Below the pieces are notes generated by a model. The model saw only the letters and a list, made by a program, of their open reading frames with translations. It did not search any database and was not told where the DNA came from. A DNA stretch of 27,142 nt from Bacteroidota bacterium (GTDB taxonomy: Bacteria > Bacteroidota > Bacteroidia > Chitinophagales > Chitinophagaceae): NCBI GenBank assembly GCA_023422835.1, contig JAFAGI010000022.1, forward strand, positions 1-27,142. Direction: 5' to 3'. Both the position numbers and the translations under genes were made by a program. Shown piece after piece: positions 25,059 to 27,142 of the stretch. Numbering within the stretch: position 1 is the stretch's first letter; every line of letters begins with the position of its first letter.

Positions 25059-27142
25059 TTATGGAAATTTCATAGTAAAAGATGGCGGACGTGAAGATGC
25101 CGCCCAATTTTTATTGGGGTATTTGCCCATAATAAATTCTATATTGTTTGCCTTCACCAGGTCGGCATGGCTAATCCATGATTGGTTCCAGGATCTGCCA
25201 TCAACCTTCATGGACTGTATGTATTTGTTCTCTAAAGCATAATTAACAGCTATTAATTTTATTTTCTTATTGCCTACATCAATGGTAGCATTCTGAAACA
25301 TGGGTGTGCCTATCACATACATCGGCATGCCGGGCGTTACAGGATAAAAACCCATCATGCTAAATACAACGAAAGCCGACATGCCGCCCCCGTCTTCATC
25401 GCCCGGAACACCCATCAGGTCGTTTCTAAACCATTGGTCAATAAGTGTGTAAATTCGCTTCTGCGTCTTCCACGGTTCGCCAGAGTAATTGTACAAATAC
25501 GGTATGTGCAGCGAAGGCTCATTCGCCATGGAGAACTGGCCTACATTGCCTGTATGGTCGGGCAACTGTGCATAGAAAGAAAATTTACTTGTACCTAATG
25601 GCGTATTGTACATCTCATCCAAATTAGCCGAAAAATTATTATCGCCTCCCATTAACTGTATAAGATCGGCAACATTGTGGGGTACATCCCAGCGATATAC
25701 CCAACCGTTATTTTCGCCATAAGCCTCACGTGCGCCAATGCCGCCGGAATTACGGTAGTCAAAGGGTTGTATAAAATTATGCTGCTCATCTTTCGGATGA
25801 AAAAAATGCGTTTCGGGATGGAAGATTTTCCTGTAGTTTAAGCTGCGTGGCAAAAAATATTCATAGTCTTGCTGATTGCCTATTTGTTTTGCCAGCTGCG
25901 CCAGGCACCATTCGTCATACACCGTACCCAGGGTTACAGCTACAGGCTGTCGTTTTTCAAAAGGGTGCACTTCAGCAACAGTTTCTTTTTCGCCGTGAGG
26001 CAAGGCAGGAAAATAGCCATATTTTTTATAGAACTGATCAAGGCTGCCGGCTTTTTTTGCAGACCATGGCGCCAGCGTTTTTTCTGTAATTGCTTTTTTG
26101 GAAGCATCATAAGCTTTGTTGGCATCAAAGCCACGCAGGCCTTTGGCGTATGCATCCAAAACAGTTGCAACGGCATGGTTCGAGTTCATTCTTCTGCTGT
26201 CGCCGGTAATTTCCGGGAAGGTAGGCATCCATAAATTATCCATTTGCTCGGCCATGCGCACAAAAGAATTGACCATATGACTTTCCATTTCAGGCTCTAT
26301 CAGCACACGCAAAGGGTGTGTGGCGCGATAGGTATCCCAAATCCAATCGTCATTATAGAATGGCTTGCCGCCATCGCTGTGAATCTTCCCATCAAAAGGA
26401 CTAAAGTATTTGCCGTCTTCAGATACATTCACCATTCTTTCGTAGGTTCTGTATAAGGATGTATAAAAAATTACTTTCCTGTTATCATCGCCCTGTACAT
26501 GCAGCTTTGAGAGTTTATCATTCCATAACCTCCGGCCTTTTTGCGCTACCTTGTCCAGGTTATAATCTTTTATTTCTCTTCTTACATTGCGCATGGCCTG
26601 CTCTTCGCTGATCAGCGATATTCCGTAGCGGATTTTAATTTCAGCGCCTGCGGGAAATTTGAGAGCGGCTGTTTTTTCTTTTTCGTTATTGCTGTTGATG
26701 AATTGGATGGATTGCGGGTTGATGTTTGTCTCTAAATAAATATACACTTTGGTAGGCGATCCTTCTAAAATCTGAAAGCCGGACACGGCATTCTTTCCTT
26801 TTGAAACAAGTTGCCCGTTGGAAGAATTTAAAACAAGATAGAAATTTTTCTTTTGTGCCGGCGCTATTTCATAAATGGCCGACTGGTGCGACGGTGCAAA
26901 ACGCACGTGCACATTTGCCTCATCAAGGTCAACTTCATAAAAATACGGTTTGATGATTTCATTGTCGTAGGTGTAATATTCATTGTTAGCCGGTTTTTCG
27001 CCCTCGTATTGCACGCTCAGCCCGAAAACCGTTCTGCCTCTGTGGCTGGAAACCATTACGGGCAAGCCTTTTATCCTGTTGCTTGTGTAATCATCTCTTT
27101 CAGGATAAACTCTTAGTAAACTGTTGGGCAAATGAATGGTAG
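25059..27142 (-). CDS. GH92 family alpha-mannosidase (partial, N-terminus beyond right edge)
   Basis: About 693 C-terminal residues are visible; the frame stays open to the right edge, where the window begins inside TIHLPNSLLRVYPERDDY, so the signal peptide and the first part of the N-terminal beta-sandwich are missing. The (alpha/alpha)6 catalytic domain is intact, with NDDWIWDTYRATHPL, NEPS (bases 25512-25523; its Glu is the expected acid), YSGEPWKTQ and GDEDGGG (bases 25383-25403; its Asp residues are the expected base), followed by MSAFVVFSMMGFYPVTPG. GH92 enzymes are calcium-dependent inverting exo-alpha-mannosidases acting on N-glycans or mannans, usually exported. It is separated from the xylan-type locus by about 8 kb of unrelated genes and is probably part of another carbohydrate locus to the right. 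Confidence 0.95.
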   Translation of the reverse strand, partial: TIHLPNSLLRVYPERDDYTSNRIKGLPVMVSSHRGRTVFGLSVQYEGEKPANNEYYTYDNEIIKPYFYEVDLDEANVHVRFAPSHQSAIYEIAPAQKKNFYLVLNSSNGQLVSKGKNAVSGFQILEGSPTKVYIYLETNINPQSIQFINSNNEKEKTAALKFPAGAEIKIRYGISLISEEQAMRNVRREIKDYNLDKVAQKGRRLWNDKLSKLHVQGDDNRKVIFYTSLYRTYERMVNVSEDGKYFSPFDGKIHSDGGKPFYNDDWIWDTYRATHPLRVLIEPEMESHMVNSFVRMAEQMDNLWMPTFPEITGDSRRMNSNHAVATVLDAYAKGLRGFDANKAYDASKKAITEKTLAPWSAKKAGSLDQFYKKYGYFPALPHGEKETVAEVHPFEKRQPVAVTLGTVYDEWCLAQLAKQIGNQQDYEYFLPRSLNYRKIFHPETHFFHPKDEQHNFIQPFDYRNSGGIGAREAYGENNGWVYRWDVPHNVADLIQLMGGDNNFSANLDEMYNTPLGTSKFSFYAQLPDHTGNVGQFSMANEPSLHIPYLYNYSGEPWKTQKRIYTLIDQWFRNDLMGVPGDEDGGGMSAFVVFSMMGFYPVTPGMPMYVIGTPMFQNATIDVGNKKIKLIAVNYALENKYIQSMKVDGRSWNQSWISHADLVKANNIEFIMGKYPNKNWAASSRPPSFTMKFP

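Noticed and set aside
25033..25242. Plus-strand 69-codon ORF at the GH92 3' end
   Set aside because: Almost all of it is antisense to conserved GH92 coding sequence; no promoter or family support.

Overview
The window looks like chromosomal DNA from a member of the Bacteroidota, most likely a soil or plant-associated Chitinophagaceae-type bacterium. The evidence is a SusC/SusD pair, outer-membrane lipoproteins with DUF4959/DUF5000 and DUF4998 domains, a GH92 mannosidase, moderate-to-low GC, almost no Shine-Dalgarno sequences, and promoters of the Bacteroidota type (-7 TAnnTTTG). The genus is inference; no rRNA gene is present.

Region 1 (bases 1-16581, all minus strand, read right to left) is one polysaccharide utilization locus. 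The order is susC, susD, a DUF4959/DUF5000-type surface lipoprotein, a DUF4998 lipoprotein ending in a metzincin-like zinc metalloprotease, a DUF4998 lipoprotein ending in an F5/8C (discoidin) domain, a GH43 lipoprotein, a GH67 alpha-glucuronidase, a GH127 beta-L-arabinofuranosidase, mannonate dehydratase (uxuA), and an SDR oxidoreductase (probable mannonate oxidoreductase, cut by the left edge). A divergent AraC-type activator (16787-17695) is the obvious regulator. The gene set fits glucuronate- and arabinose-decorated hemicellulose such as glucuronoarabinoxylan: surface binding and import, removal of arabinose and (methyl)glucuronate, then conversion of fructuronate through mannonate to KDG. 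No endo-xylanase or uronate isomerase lies in the window. The unusual member is the protease, which raises the possibility that glycoprotein-linked glycans are a target.

Region 2 (17755-24582) is mainly housekeeping or unrelated: a DEDDh exonuclease fused to a GIY-YIG (UvrC/Cho-like) nuclease on the plus strand, a TonB-dependent-receptor-like outer membrane protein on the minus strand (convergent, with a shared hairpin terminator), SurE nucleotidase on the minus strand with its own terminator followed by a REP-like cluster of three palindromes, and a divergent DUF445 membrane protein.

Region 3 (24583-27142) holds a 476-base gap with a promoter-like sequence and a possible 23-residue ORF, then the C-terminal part of a GH92 alpha-mannosidase (minus strand) that runs off the right edge.

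No tRNA, rRNA, CRISPR array, transposase or prophage gene was seen.
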